Shown: positions 21,940-33,945 of the stretch, in pieces | Numbering within the stretch: the first letter of the stretch is position 1 | Layout of the letters: the number at the start of each line of letters is the position of its first letter | Origin: Whitmania pigra | Taxonomy: Eukaryota; Annelida; Clitellata; Hirudinida; Haemopidae | Length of the DNA: 64,000 nucleotides | Direction of reading: 5' to 3' | Assembly: GCA_021613335.1 (NCBI GenBank) | Contig: JAJTWR010000299.1 | Coordinates: forward strand, 3,879,501-3,943,500 | The notes under the pieces: model-generated | What the model saw: only the letters and a program-made list of their open reading frames with translations | Database searches by the model: none | What the model was told of the DNA's origin: nothing | Made by a program: the position numbers and the translations under genes

Positions 21940-22790
21940 ATGCCGGAAACTTCTCAACGTGATGCGAGCTTTTGCCGGAAAATCTTGGGTAGCCAGCAAA
22001 TTTTGCTTGTTTCAGCTCTATAGAACAACAATAAGATCCGTGATGGATTATGGAAGTAAAGCCTTTGATATTAGCTACAATAAAAACAAGATGGTATGTG
22101 ATAGTATAGAATTCCAGGATCTCAAGATATGCTGTGGCAGTCTGGAACTGGATCCCTCTCATTGCAAGTTGAATGTGGTGAACTTCCATTAGACCAGTGC
22201 CTAAGAAATCGAAACAATGCATATCATGATCCTGAAATTCATAAAATGTTATCTTTGATTTCAGATTTCAAGGACCAAGAACAGCAAGTGACTCTCGTCT
22301 GGGTACCTGCTCACGCGGGCATTTCAGATAACGAGAAGGCTAACACCGTGGCGAAGCTCGCGACAGCTCGGGCCAGATAGATTGCCAAATTCCAGCTTCT
22401 ATCAAGGACGCCAAAAGAATCGTCGCCCAGAAGATCGAAGAGGACTGTCAGAGAAAATGCGACTGCTTCTCTGGCTGTCATCATTATGATGTTTAGAAAC
22501 AGGTGACGACTACGAGCTTCTTCCAATGCGCCTCTAGAAGGAAGGAGGTACTCATTTCCAGACTTCGACTTGGAAGATGTCATCTTAATCGTTACCTGTT
22601 CCAAATGAAAAGGCACAACAGTGACAAATGCCAAACTTGTCCAAGGATGGAGGAGTCCACCGGGCATTTACTTCTGGAATGTCCTAGTCAAGAAATCTTC
22701 AGACGGAACATCAGGTCAATGGAAGGTTCTGCAATGGACTTTAATTTAATTACCTACCTCAGCCAGTAATTTATGAAATGGGCGTTAATA
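21940..22790 (+). mobile_element. LINE (non-LTR retrotransposon) 3' relic with RNase H and tail zinc knuckle
   Basis: Three plus-strand frames in succession carry parts of a non-LTR retrotransposon ORF2. QLYRTTIRSVMDYGSKAFDI is the post-RT region. LVWVPAHAGISDNEKAN is the RNase H C-terminal motif. RLRLGRCHLNRYLFQM followed by CQTCPRMEESTGHLLLECP is the C-terminal CCHC knuckle of Jockey/R1-like LINEs. Frameshifts and stops separate them, so the copy is dead. Confidence 0.85.
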
Positions 22791-23353
22791 AATTACCAAC
22801 CAGTAATCGCGGCTCATATGAATCGTTGTCAATCTTAGTAAAACATTCTTCGACACTTGCATTTACAAAATCTTTTTTAATATTTCGTAAGGGAGGTTTG
22901 AACCCATAAACTAATTGAATTAATATAATATAATTGACAAAAAACTTTAGTTTTGTAATTTACTCATCTAGTTAGAAACTATTCAATTTTAAAATCCACG
23001 ATCAGTCTGTCAGAACAAACGAAACGAAAGGGGACGTTAATGCTAGGAAGTACGACTAAAATTTTTATTAGAATGTTAAATTTTATCGAAAGTGTTTCAT
23101 TAAGCGCATTTTAGAATTCCATTTACTTTTTCAAGTTTATTACTATAGTCGGTAAATAATGAAGTGAATCACTTAAAATTCGATCTTTTGTTTAGTTCTG
23201 GTGTATTCGAAGTTTTGTTTTGTAACGAAGGTGCTGTTTTATTGTATTCTAATAGTAATATACATTTTAAAATTTCTATATAATATCTTCTCATTAAGAC
23301 CTTTGCTCTTAATTGGTATTGTTCAAGGTCCGACTACGACTTTCATCGTCTAA

Positions 23354-25599
23354 ATGGTAATTGCAAATGTTTAATTTTTATGGGGTGAAACTACTGAATT
23401 GCCAGGATCTTATGTTATTGACTTTTTGGAAACGATATGCTGAAATTAAATCAGGAAGCAGAAAATGAGCTTAATGCAAAAGGTTGAAGTAATTTTTGGC
23501 CATTGCAAAGTTTTGACAACAATTTTGCCTGGCTAAGAAATTTATTTTCTGCAGTAGACCTCGAGGCGCATATAGCAGTTATGGGCAACAATAATCTGAT
23601 CTGTGATTTTGTGTCATATGTCTTAAATATATTACTTGAGTTGCCAATGCACATGTCAACAAGCAAATCATGTCTGTGTATACATACAGATTTAGAGCAA
23701 TTATGAAATACATACTCAACGCAAGTCTTCTTCGACTTTCTTGATGGCCTTGTCTAGTTTCTAAAAGCAGGCAGTAGTTTTAAGAATGAATAAGCTAAGC
23801 AAACATCATAACATGGAATGTATTTGATTTTCTAAGTTTGACTGATCAAAATGTTTCTATTACAAGGCTGTGTCTCTTCATACTAGCATTGGAGATATAA
23901 AAATTGAACTGTACTGTGAACAATGCCCTAAGACCTGTGAGGTAATCTTGCCAATAATTGTCTAAAATGATAATTTTTGAGTTAAATGATTAAATTTTCC
24001 AGAATTTCCTGGCTTTATGTGCCAGTGGATATTACAACGGAAATTTATTCCATAGAAACATCAAAGGTTTTATGGTTCAAGTCGGTGATCCAACAGGTCA
24101 TTTAATAGCATTTATCTCACATTGTCTTAAATTAATGAGTCAAATTTTTATTGATATTTGTTTTTATTGTGTCTCACCATTTAATCTAATTTGTTCTTCT
24201 AAACAAATGCTGCTCAGAGCTTCTTTGTACTCCAACACTTTTATTGATGGCCCAACTTAATCCACTACAATATAACAATTATTTATAGTGGTTAAGAAGT
24301 CTGGTATCTGCATAATAACCACTTCCATCTTCACTCTTTATGTTCAGAACTTTTATTTTTTCTAAACCCATGCAGCAATGCACAAACAATTAAGCAAAGC
24401 TAATATAGAGAATCAATAGATGTCATAATAATATGAAAAATAGAATAGTATGTCTAGTATAAATACATAAATTCAACATGAATGTGGAATACAAGGGTTC
24501 AGTTACTAAGTGATTTAAATATATAGATGCATCTCTGTATGAACAGAGAGGTGGTGGTAATTAAATTAACGTCCATTGCATAACTAGATTAGGGCAGAGC
24601 AGGACTAAATGCTCAATTTCAAAGCCCTTCCCGGTTGTACTGCAATACCGAGTCAACGTGCCGGAGTAGCAAGGACGAGCCGAGGCACCCCTTAGTTTAA
24701 AAAAATAGCTTTACATCAACATCCTCCGCTGAAGAACCTAGAAAAACTAGAAATTTTTGACAAGCCTTCAAAATGGCTTGAACTACCAGAAGTAGCTTCT
24801 CTGTATGAACATCTAATATAATTCATTTATGCATCTTGCAGGAAGTGGTAAAGGTGGCACAAGCATATGGAAGAAAAAGTTTGAGGATGAATTTTCAGAT
24901 TCTCTAAAAGTAAACATTAACACAGACAATTGATTAGCATTATCTTATTGAATTATTGTGTTTTAAGCATTCTATGAGAGGTATAGTTTCCATGGCTAAC
25001 AACGGCCCTGATACCAACGGATCACAATTCTTTATCACATACGACAAGCAACCTCATCTAGATTTAAAGTATACAGTATTTGGAAGGTAAAGTTTGTGAT
25101 TTTGTTAGAATTGCTATATTATAATATTATGATTGCTTTAAAAGGTTCAGCAGTTTTGATTGTTTCTGCCAATTTGTTTAAATTTTAATACTTTAATTTT
25201 TTGTTTAATTACATCGGTTCTTGCATTAAACTGTTTGGCACATGGATATTTTTTTTAATTTTATAAAAGTCACTATGTTGTATCATAGCTGACTAACTTT
25301 AATTGTTTCCTTATGAAATGAATTGTGGGAGAATTTCACAATTTTATTTTACCTTTAATTTTAAATATTATCGATATTGGTAAATTTTCTGCCTTAATAG
25401 TTAAAATCATGATATTTATAATTTAAATTTAATTTCCTGTTGCTTTGAAAGGGTAATCGATGGCTTTGATACTCTAGAAGCCCTGGAAAATACACCAGTG
25501 AAAGAGAATTCTCACAGGCCAATAAATGACACAAAGATTTGCTCTGTGACTATACATGCAAATCCCATAGCAGAACTTGAATCTAACAATCTTGATTAA
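23354..25599 (+). CDS. PPIL3: PPIL3-like spliceosomal cyclophilin
   Basis: Five clear exons (23867-23941, 24003-24096, 24842-24909, 24968-25086, 25452-25599) encode [69 protein letters not shown] and [12 protein letters not shown], closely following PPIL3. The first clear exon begins exactly at the codon after the expected Met. An ATG directly followed by a donor (ATG|GTAATT, 23354-23356) is a plausible first coding exon that gives 168 residues against 161 in human; this start is inferred. PPIL3 is a small peptidyl-prolyl isomerase of the spliceosome. Its active site is divergent, so catalytic strength is uncertain. A SINE fragment sits in intron 3. No disabling changes. Confidence 0.94.
24568..24690 (+). 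repeat. SINE fragment in PPIL3 intron 3
   Basis: TTAACGTCCATTGCATAACT, then AGATTAGGGCAGAGCAGGAC and a degenerate B-box-like stretch, match the head shared with 13851 and 26822 (reverse). Confidence 0.6.
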
Positions 25600-26277
25600 A
25601 CATTTTAAGATGATCTTTGCTTGTCATTAATTAAATAATTGTTAGCACTGTTGATTCACAACAACTGCTTCTTAAGCCTCTTCCTGCAATTGTTTTGTAC
25701 TTACCTGGTCTTGCAAATTTGTCTAGGAAGGGCACTGCAACTGTTTGACCATGTACACAGTTCCTCTTCCCAAGAATATTCCCTAGCATTGTATGCTGGA
25801 TCAAGAAAAGCCAGGGACACAATTTTCTTAGAAAATTGTTTGTTCAAATGTTCTTTGCAATCCAACACATTCTAAAGTGCATATATTTTGAGAGATACAG
25901 CTTAAAACTTGTTCACATGCCTAGGGCTGTTCACACAGTCTCAACAGATGCAAGAGAATGCTTTTTCTGCTGGTAAAATTAATTTTAATGGTGTTTTCTA
26001 TTTAGCTCAGTGCAAGACTAATTAATAGAATGTTTAAATAGTTCGATATAATTATATGCATGACCTGTGTCAGCAGTTTGGCCTGTCAGTCGTTTGTACC
26101 GGGGGTCACTGAGAATTCAACATTTTTTGGCAAAACTTTATCATTAACCCTACACATAATTTTGAGCAATATGCTTTCTATAGTGCAAGCTTTTTATGGC
26201 TTTTATGTAAAGCTCAGTGTCGCGTCGGGCCGTTCGCAGGGTGGCAGAAATGCTTGCGGAGATAGTGTGACGTTTAA

Positions 26278-26345
26278 TGATAATAATAATAATAATAATA
26301 ATAATAATTAATTTATAAAGCGCCATGTGCGTAGCGTCAGAGGAG
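26278..26345 (+). repeat. (AAT)n tract plus SINE 3' motif
   Basis: (AAT)n from about 26279 to 26308 is followed by TTAATTTATAAAGCGCCATG and TGCGTAGCGTCAGAGGAGCC. The same end occurs at 31793-31828. Related, more diverged ends occur at 20925-20965 and, in reverse, at 26968-26990 and 39120-39180. This looks like the 3' end of a SINE family with a variable AAT tail. Confidence 0.65.
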
Positions 26346-26639
26346 CCTTGTGTCTTTGCTGTCCCATGAAGTCCAAAGACGTTTACTGACTGGCTTGTAG
26401 GTTGGCTGGATACAATGTAGAAACTGTGCCCGGAACTTGGTACAATCAACTAATTACGTTATTTGATATTGTACATGATAAGGATGTGTTCACATATCGT
26501 TCTATGTTAAGTTTTTGTTTCTAGTGAGCACGTTTCTTGGTTCTTGCCATCTTGAATTTAGCAAGCACTGCCATCTCACTGAAACTGTTGCAATGTTTAG
26601 AAACTCAAATAATGTTATAAATAAATAATTTAAAAGCAT

Positions 26640-26905
26640 GACAATATGTGCAGGTTTCGGCGTGCAGGTTGGTCCAATGAGTTACGTGCTTTCATGCGTC
26701 GGTAATGGCAACCCAGCATGCACTGCCACAAGGGCCCTTGGGGGTGAGCGCTATATAAATGGCTGGCTATGCAAGTTAGAGGGAGCACCGTCCTAAAAAT
26801 CTATGCAACGGACGTTAATAAAACATTACTTTTTAGTTATCTCAGAAAGTCCAAATCATCTCAGTCATGCAACGGACTATAATCAAATAAATAAATAAGT
26901 TAGCT
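26640..26905 (-). repeat. Back-to-back SINE copies
   Basis: GGTTTCGGCGTGCAGGTTGG...AACCCAGCATGCACTGCCA is a tRNA-like SINE body. It is followed by the reversed head GGAGCACCGTCCTAAAAATC...AACGGACGTTAATAAA (26783-26822) and then by a reversed tail unit AGTCCAAATCATCTCAGTCA (26853) ending in an AAATAAATAAATA run. A tRNA-like TTAGCTCAGACGGTAAAAGC A box follows at 26908. Confidence 0.7.
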
Positions 26906-26999
26906 CAGACGGTAAAAGCAACAGTAGTTACGAGTTCGCAATCTATCAAAGCAACAAATGGTTGAGAGCCCCTGACGCTTACGCTTATGGCGTATACAA

Positions 27000-27055
27000 A
27001 AAAACATTATTATTATTATTGCTGTTGTTGTTATTGTTATTATTATTATTATTGC

Positions 27056-27117
<62 letters not shown>

Positions 27118-27134
27118 TATTATTATTATTATTA

Positions 27135-27186
<52 letters not shown>
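27000..27186 (+). repeat. (TTA)n microsatellite
   Basis: Almost pure TTA/ATT repeats for about 180 bp with occasional TTG and TGC interruptions. The poly-Leu/poly-Tyr frames across it are artefacts. It adjoins a SINE end, which probably seeded the repeat. Confidence 0.95.
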
Positions 27187-27188
<2 letters not shown>

Positions 27189-27610
27189 ATGTCTCATGTT
27201 TTCATATTTAAAACTAAGTATCTTGCAAGTGAGGTTTGGGTAAATAGGTCTTAAATATAAATTTTCTAATATTTAGAGGTGAAAGGCATAACAACGACAA
27301 TGATCCCTGAATAAAAGGCAGCCCAATCATTTTTTGGGGGGCGCCGCAGCTCTTGCCTGGGGCAATGGGGTAGATGAGGCCAACGTTATAATATAATAAC
27401 TGAATTAGGATAATAAATCGGTCACAAGATCACTGCAGCGGCTACATCAGACGTTTCATTCGTCTCTGTCGTTCACCGTGGTCGAATTTAAGAAGTACAG
27501 CGGGAGTCTCAAACACGTTGGAGCGCACGATCAGAAGCTCTTAAAGATATCCATGAAGGACTAGATTAGCTAAAGCAAGGCTGCTAGATAAATTGTCGGA
27601 GGACTAAAAC

Positions 27611-28087
27611 CAATGGCATATCAAGGGGGTGCGGCAGGGGCGCCCCGAGTGGCAAATGCCAAGGGGTGGCATTTTGAGAAAAAACGGCCATCTCCTCAGT
27701 GTTTTACTGTGTCCATGGAAGAGTCAGATTTCAGCAAGTTCATGATCTTGCAAACAAACATGCCTTTCTCAAACCGTCAAATCCGCTTGGTAATTATGAT
27801 GGGCGTAGTTGATGAAAACATAGAGAAAAAAGAGAAAAATAAGAGATTGAAGTGTTTTGCGGAAGCTAGGAAACGATAAAAACAATAGTCCCTTTTCAGC
27901 TTTTGAGCTTCATATAGAGACCCCGCCTTGGGATTCTGCCCCTAATATTGCATGTCTTCCTAGCCTGTGCTAGTGACCGATTGTAAAAATATTTCAGATC
28001 CTTTCGAAAACTTATTATTAACGGCCAAGAAGGGGTGGGGGAATCTTACTATCGCCCCGGGCGGCAAGAACAGTTGGTACGCCACTG
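27611..28087. mobile_element. 477-bp hAT-type non-autonomous element
   Basis: Ends are CAATGGCATATCA on the left and, reverse-complemented, CAGTGGCGTACCA on the right. Flanks ACTAAAAC (27603-27610) and ACTAAAAA (28088-28095) form an 8-bp target duplication with one mismatch. The right terminal 30 bp resembles a second copy starting at 49945. A short frame inside (27613-27879) resembles nothing I know. Confidence 0.75.
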
Positions 28088-28319
28088 ACTAAAAAGTCAC
28101 TGCAGAAAAGTTACGGGCTTATTAAATTTTAACTTCATAGTTTTATTACATTCTGGAAAAATTGATCGTGTGTAGAAGACCTACATGATCCTACTAAGAA
28201 TGTTAAGGAAGAAACTGATATTAAATCTTTGGAGCAAGAACTTCAAGCATGATGATTTGAGCCAAGATGCTATAGAAAATGCCAAAAAATAAAATGAAGC
28301 CAAATGGCCAGTGCCGTGA

Positions 28320-29480
28320 TGTAGTTACTTATTACTCCGCCTTGGAGATCCGACAGGGATCCTCAGAGGAGTTTCCCCCGTCTTCAAACGTTTCGGCCCT
28401 TTGTACCTCCTTACGTTTTCGGGGGGTGGGCCGCATCCGGTGATCAGCCGGATGTCCCTGTCGGTTTGGTCTATCTGGACCCAACTGTTACCGCCGGCTA
28501 TGAGAGGCACTCATCGGCCTTGTTATGCCGGTCACTGCCGTCTTGGACTGGAGCGACTGCGAACGCTCTCAATGGCTTCTTCATGTCGCATATAACCTGT
28601 TTATCACCTGCAAACTTCGACTATGCGAGGCTCACTTTGGCCTTATTATGTCGATCGCCTCCACCCCAGTTTGCCTACAGCGGTCATGAAAGCTCTCAGT
28701 GGCTTCTTCACACCGTCTTAATATATGCAAACTGGGCCTTATAATTTCTTTGTAGCGGCGGCCGGAGATTTTTCGGGACCCGACCGCGGGCCTATTCGCG
28801 GCTGCGGTTTGATCCGCATTTCATGTTGTTCGCGAGTCCGCGGCCGGCCCATTTCTCCCGACAACACCGCGTCTCTCGGCCAATGATTTGGCCCCGTCGT
28901 TCGGTGGATTATTCATACCGGAGACCGACGGCTTTCCCCGGCTTCCTGCAATGGCCTCTTAAGACTTCTTCTGGCTCCTCATGTGCCAGATCCAGAATGA
29001 AGCCGCTTCTGCGGCCTCAGACATCTTTGTCATAGCCTTTGTTCTCTCCCGGCTTGACAGTCCAATCTTAGTGAGGAAAGCGTAAGTCGACTTGCCGACC
29101 ACGCCCCTTGCGCCAATCTCGATTGGGAAGAGGTCTGTACGGTACCCTCTCGTTTCCAGGTCCATCGTCAGATCTGCGTACTTATCTGCTTTGAGCGCAT
29201 TGCTGTATTGCAGCCTGTCCTCCCATGGGACCGTCAACTCCACCAGAATGATGGCATCCGTCGACGGCGATACGAGCACCAGATCCGGCCTCTTGCCACT
29301 TTCTATCAGCACTTGGGGGTAGTGCCTCATCCCTTCTAAGTCGGCTGCGATAGTCCAGTCGTTTGCCTCTGCCAGAATGTCTCACCTGGGGGTTTGGCAT
29401 CTCTTTTGCAGAGTTTCTAGTTGCTCCTATATCCTTGCACATGGAAGATATACATAGCGCCACAACCAAGATTTAGAGGT
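28320..29480 (-). mobile_element. Retroelement C-terminal relic with a PD-(D/E)XK-like endonuclease motif
   Basis: On the minus strand, 29385-28959 reads LAEANDWTIAADLEGMRH, KRPDLVLVSPSTDAIILVEL, TVPWEDRLQYSNALKADKY and FPIEIGARGVVGKS. A PD followed about 13 residues later by a hydrophobic-VELT strand is the layout of restriction-like nucleases, and similar C-terminal domains occur in retroelement proteins of many aquatic invertebrates (from memory). Further downstream, 28510-28325 continues with LITGCGPPPENVRRYKG and LRIPVGSPRRSNK. The segment is GC-rich relative to its surroundings, which suggests a relatively recent insertion. Frames are broken and no RT domain is present. Confidence 0.65.
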
Positions 29481-29510
29481 GATTGTACTTAAACAAAGTT
29501 TTAATGTTAA

Positions 29511-29833
29511 AGAAGACAGTAATGAGCAGGGACACAAATGTAAAGCCAGCTCTTGAGTACTGCGAGCAAGTACTATGGAATCCATATTTGGGAAAGGATG
29601 TAGGAGTGTTGGAAAGAGTACAAAGAAGGGCAACCAGGATGATAGAAGAATTAAGTAGATGCAAAATACTCTGGAAAAGAGAAGAAGTAGAGGGAAATAC
29701 ATCGAGGAATTCAAAATCTTATCGGGAAGGGAAGGCCTTTTGCCCAAGCAGTTTTTCGAAGCCACAAAAAGTGCTTCTACTAGAGGGCATGATTGTAAAT
29801 TATATAAGAAGGCTTTGGAAACTTAAAAAATAA
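29511..29833 (+). mobile_element. LINE reverse-transcriptase C-terminal relic
   Basis: VKPALEYCEQVLWNPYLGKD, VGVLERVQRRATRMIEEL and SYREGKAFCPSSFSKPQKV follow the C-terminal part of CR1/Jockey-type RTs (RPxLEYC...LERVQRRAT.MI). A shortened stretch after MIEELSRCK shows an internal deletion. A second, reverse-strand copy flanks the hAT element at 40607-41722. Confidence 0.8.
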
Positions 29834-30077
29834 TTATTTCAGCGCAATATTCCTTATGGAATAAAGTAGATAAGGAAACCATCCACGGACACGATAGATA
29901 AATTTAACATTTACCTAAGTAAATTTGGTTATTAGGACTAAAAAGAGTGGTTATTACACAGGAACCAGTTCTTCTCAGCCACTATAAATAATTGTTACGC
30001 TATGTTATTGCGGAGGCAATAAGGACTGCTTGCTCCAAAGCGAATGCTCGAGAATCTTCGACGCAGAGAAGAGTATA

Positions 30078-31631
30078 CAGTGCTAGAAATATTGTTACGA
30101 CATGCCCACTTTTTATGGATAATTTCCTTACAAATTAACATATCTTGATGAAATTACGTAAAACACCATTTGTAAGCATCGTGCAAAATTTCCTTTCATA
30201 TGGGTTAATGGTTCCCGTAAATTATGCAAATGAACCATTTTTGGCCTGGAAATATTATTACGACAGTTTCCGGTTTGGACTCGTTTCATCAATTTCAAAG
30301 TCTCGTTAGAAAGATCAAACATTAAATTGTCATTAAGAAGGCTATGTAAAGGAGTATGAAATTCAAAACTTCCTTTTACATTCATTTCATCACGTGAAAG
30401 AAAGCAGGTTTGACAGAAGGAGAAAAAGGACAAGTTAAAGCCTTGGGAAAGGCAAACTATTCAGTAAAAAAGATTGCAAATGAGTTGAATAGGTCAAGAA
30501 CTGTCATCAAATGTTTTTTGGATGATCCAGACTCATATGGGAAGAAGTACAAGGGCGGAAGACCGAAAAAACTCTCGAATCAGATTCAGAGACGCCTCAT
30601 CAGGGAGTCTTCACAAGAAGAATAAACAGCTAAAAGATAAGCTGGATTTGGATGTCCATGTTAGGACAGTCTGCAATTATCTTAATTCAAGTGGACAGCA
30701 GAGATAAGAAATGCGAAAGCGAGCTCCAGCGTTGAAAGTCCATCACAAGAAAAAACGCCTCTTCTGGGCCAGAGGGTCAGCTACAACGAAAGATGGGAAC
30801 GCGTAATTTTCACAGAAGAAAAAAAAATTTAACCTTGATGGACCAGACGGCTATAAATACTACTGGCATGATCTCAGAAAAAAAAGAGAGGTTTGTTATA
30901 GCAGAAAACACAGAGGAGGCTCTGTGATGGTCTGGGGAGGAATTTCAGCATTTGGGAGGACTGAACTGATGATTTTGAAAGGGATGCAGGACTCTCAGAA
31001 GTACATCTAAATGCTCAAGGATCATCTCCTTCCTTTTGCTGAAGCAAAACAACATGAATTTCAGCAAGATAATGCTCCTAGTCATGTTTCCAAGGCAACC
31101 AGAGCATATTTCCAGGAGTCCAACATTCAAGTGATGGACTGGCAGGCGTGTTCACCCTGCTTGAATCCGATATAAAATGTCTGGGGCCTTCTTTCAAGAT
31201 CAGTTTATGGCAATGGACAACAATAAAACACAGAAAATGAATTTAAAGAAGCGATTTGGAGCGCCTGGAGAAATTTGGATGAAAAGGTCATCAAAACACT
31301 GATTTTCTCCATGAAAAATAAGTGCATAGATGTTATTTCTAAAAAAGGAGGAATGGCATCTTATTGAAACATTATTTCATTTAGTTTTAAATAAAAATTT
31401 TTGCCAAAATCCTGAAATTCATGAGTTTATTTGTAACCTAACAATATTTCTATGCAAAAAAATGGATTTTTGAGGAATTTGCGCTTAATTCTTGATCAAA
31501 GTGAAAAAAAATATACGAGTTATGTTCTTTAAGTATATTACAGAGTTCTTTTAAATTTGAGTTTCGTACGATAATTTAAACTTAAGTTATTACAAAAAAT
31601 GGGGACTGTCGTAACATTTTTTCTAGCACTG
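30078..31631 (+). mobile_element. Tc1-type transposon, 1554 bp, dead transposase
   Basis: Flanked by TA on both sides. Inverted repeats begin CAGTGCTAGAAATATTGTTA on the left; the right end reversed is CAGTGCTAGAAAAAATGTTA. The plus-strand transposase has an N-terminal HTH (GEKGQVKALGKANYSVKK, then GRPKKLSNQIQRRL) and a catalytic core: KFNLDGPDGYKYYWHD, GGSVMVWGGIS, FQQDNAPSHVSK and a final NPI-stop-NVWG, where the catalytic Glu codon has become a stop. The residues between the second Asp and that position number 34. Several stops and frameshifts inactivate it. Confidence 0.93.
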
Positions 31632-31644
31632 TACTTCCTGCGCA

Positions 31645-32280
31645 GTGGCGCAACCAGCGAAAAATGCTGGGGGCTCAAGTTTAGAAAAGGGACGAAAGCC
31701 CGACGCAGTCGAAAAATTTTTGAAACTGTTCAAATCAAAACTACCAATTATAATTAATAAAGAATTAAAGATAGAACAGATAATAATAATGATAATTAAT
31801 TTATAAAGCGCCATGTGCATAGCGTCAGATTATTATTATTATTATTATGAGTTTAACTATCTTCTGTCTGCAGTCTTATTTTGTATCTTTAATAATTTAT
31901 TAAAGAGTTTGACTATCTTCTGTCTCAAAGTTTCAAACCAGTTAAATCCCCTTACCCCCCCCCCCACCAAAAAAAACTCATTGGATTTGGAAAAATTGCA
32001 GGGTCTCTCCTATTAGTTTAGAAAAGGGACGAAAGCCCGACGCAGTCGAAAATTTTTTGAAATTGTTTAAATCAAAACTTCCAATTATAATTAATAAAGA
32101 ATTAAAGATAGAACAGATTATTATTATTATGAGTTTAACTATCTTCTGTCTGCAGTCTTATTTTGTATCTTTAATAATTTATTAATGAGTTTGACTATCT
32201 TCTGTCTCAAAGTTTCAAACCAGTTAAATCCCCGTACCCACCCCCCCCACCAAAAAAACTTTCTTAACTTTTTTACGTCT
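31645..32280 (+). mobile_element. Longer relative of the 16591 MITE, with a SINE end inserted and a partial tandem duplication
   Basis: Starts CAGTGGCGCAACCAGCGAAA and shares the first 150 bp with 16591-16817. A SINE end (TTATAAAGCGCCATGTGCAT) interrupts it at 31799-31828. A block of about 240 bp (TTTAGAAAAGGGACGAAAGC...CCCC..ACCAAAAAAA) is repeated from 32018 to 32260. No right terminus was found, so it is truncated or ends in unrecognised sequence. Similar sequence to its distal part appears near 54278 (CTAGTCTAAAGTCAGGG). Confidence 0.7.
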
Positions 32281-32952
32281 AGTCCAAAGTCGGGGAAACC
32301 TCAAATTATGTCCCAGACTACCAGCATAGCTCATTCTTTGACAGTACTATTTCAGTTGAAAGTTTAAAATATGCCAATAATACCAATAATAATTGACTTA
32401 TTATTGGGAATTTTCACATATTTGTGCTCTATTATGACTTAATAACACCTGATTAAAACATAAACATTAAACATTGCTCATATTTCATAAACATTTCATA
32501 AATTTATGAAAGGTTTAAAAAATTACATTAATATTTCAAGTGCAATGATGAACATTGAATTCGGCTGTTGGTAGAGGCAAACTGGAGAGAAAAGAGTCTG
32601 TGTAATTCAGCCTAAAAAAATAATTTATTGCTGATGTCCATTTAAAAAGTCATGTTTTGAATCCTCAATTGAAATCATATTTTCAACATATTGAGTGATA
32701 GTTGTAAAATAATTAATTTGCTACCTTCTAGGAATTGGAAGAGTTTTTGTGCAGTGGAACTTGTGGAAAACTGGTGGTAATTGTTTCCACTGATTGAATG
32801 AATTGGACATATCCTTAAATTTAATGATTAAATATTATTTTTGAATACTGGTACAATAAAACCTGAGTGAAGCATCAATTATCCAGAATAGTTTGGATTG
32901 AGGGTAATTCTGAATATCACTGTATTAAAATATTCTGGAAAGTGGTTTAACA

Positions 32953-33340
32953 TTAACAAGACAATGTTATATTAGCCAAAAATATGACTATTAGCAGGAT
33001 TAGCTTAAAAAGTGTCAATAATTGTTTTCCTCTAAAATGACAAAATATACAAGATCCTGTTGGTGCAGCAATAACGCAGGCTTTGTTAGGATTTGCAAGG
33101 TCATGGCAATGTTTTTCTATTGCACGCAGCAGGAAATGTTTTTGTTCCTCACGAATAATTAGAACCTTATTGAACTCTTGAACCAAGGCCATTCTTCTCT
33201 CGACCACATCATTGATGACTTTTAAACTCTCACCTTCTGTTGAACAGCAATTTACTAATTGCAATCTTTCCAACTGTCTAATGGTACTAATGGTCATGAA
33301 ATCTTGTGATATATCCAAAGTTATAAAAAGGTTTGTTAGG
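32953..33340 (-). other. Unassigned exon-like open frame
   Basis: An open frame of about 125 codons on the minus strand reads IRQLERLQLVNCCSTEGESL, VVERRMALVQEFNKVLIIRE and HCHDLANPNKACVIAAPTGS, followed by CIFCH and a hydrophobic tail. Composition and helical heptads look more coding-like than the surroundings, and CIFCH could start a metal-binding site. I found neither a family nor partner exons. It could be a stray exon of a degraded gene or chance. Confidence 0.3.
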
Positions 33341-33945
33341 ATAAGAAGTCAGAATGCTGATTACGTGATGCTACAGGCTTGAAAGATTAGTGGCACAGCT
33401 GACTTCATCTTCAACTCAAAGAATGCTAAAATGACAAGGACTTCACTTAAAAACCACACGTGTCCAAATAATGACTTAATTGCAGCATTAGCTACAGCTT
33501 CATTTATTCTAACTCAGAGAAGGAACAGATGGAGCATTTAGAGATGTAAATCAAGCCTTCAGTAAGATCTGCCTTACAAAAGCGTTGCACATTACGAGAG
33601 ATTACAGCTCACTAATGGACAGCAGGGAAAGATGTGGTTCGGCATTCCATCAGTTGATGAATGAGATATGGATATGTCTCCATATTTATTGGATTTTGCA
33701 GTAAGACTGATTTATGGCCTTCTAAAGACAATTTGCAAAGATGGAGCTTGATGGAAGGTTCCATTCCTGTATGCGTTTAAACATTGCAGTTGCTTTCGCC
33801 TATCTAATTCTTTTGAAATTTTTGATACCCCAAATTATTTGTTCCAGCTAAATTTAAAATTGAGTGTCCAATAAATATCAACATATTGAAATGAAAAATA
33901 TTAAGGTTACTACATATCCTAAAATGATACTTCAGAAGACATGTA

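Noticed and set aside
26962..27243. Poly-Leu / poly-Tyr frames
   Set aside because: Pure (TTA)n microsatellite translation.
28401..29035. Plus-strand ORFs in the GC-rich segment
   Set aside because: Antisense of the retroelement tail, which has recognisable motifs on the minus strand.
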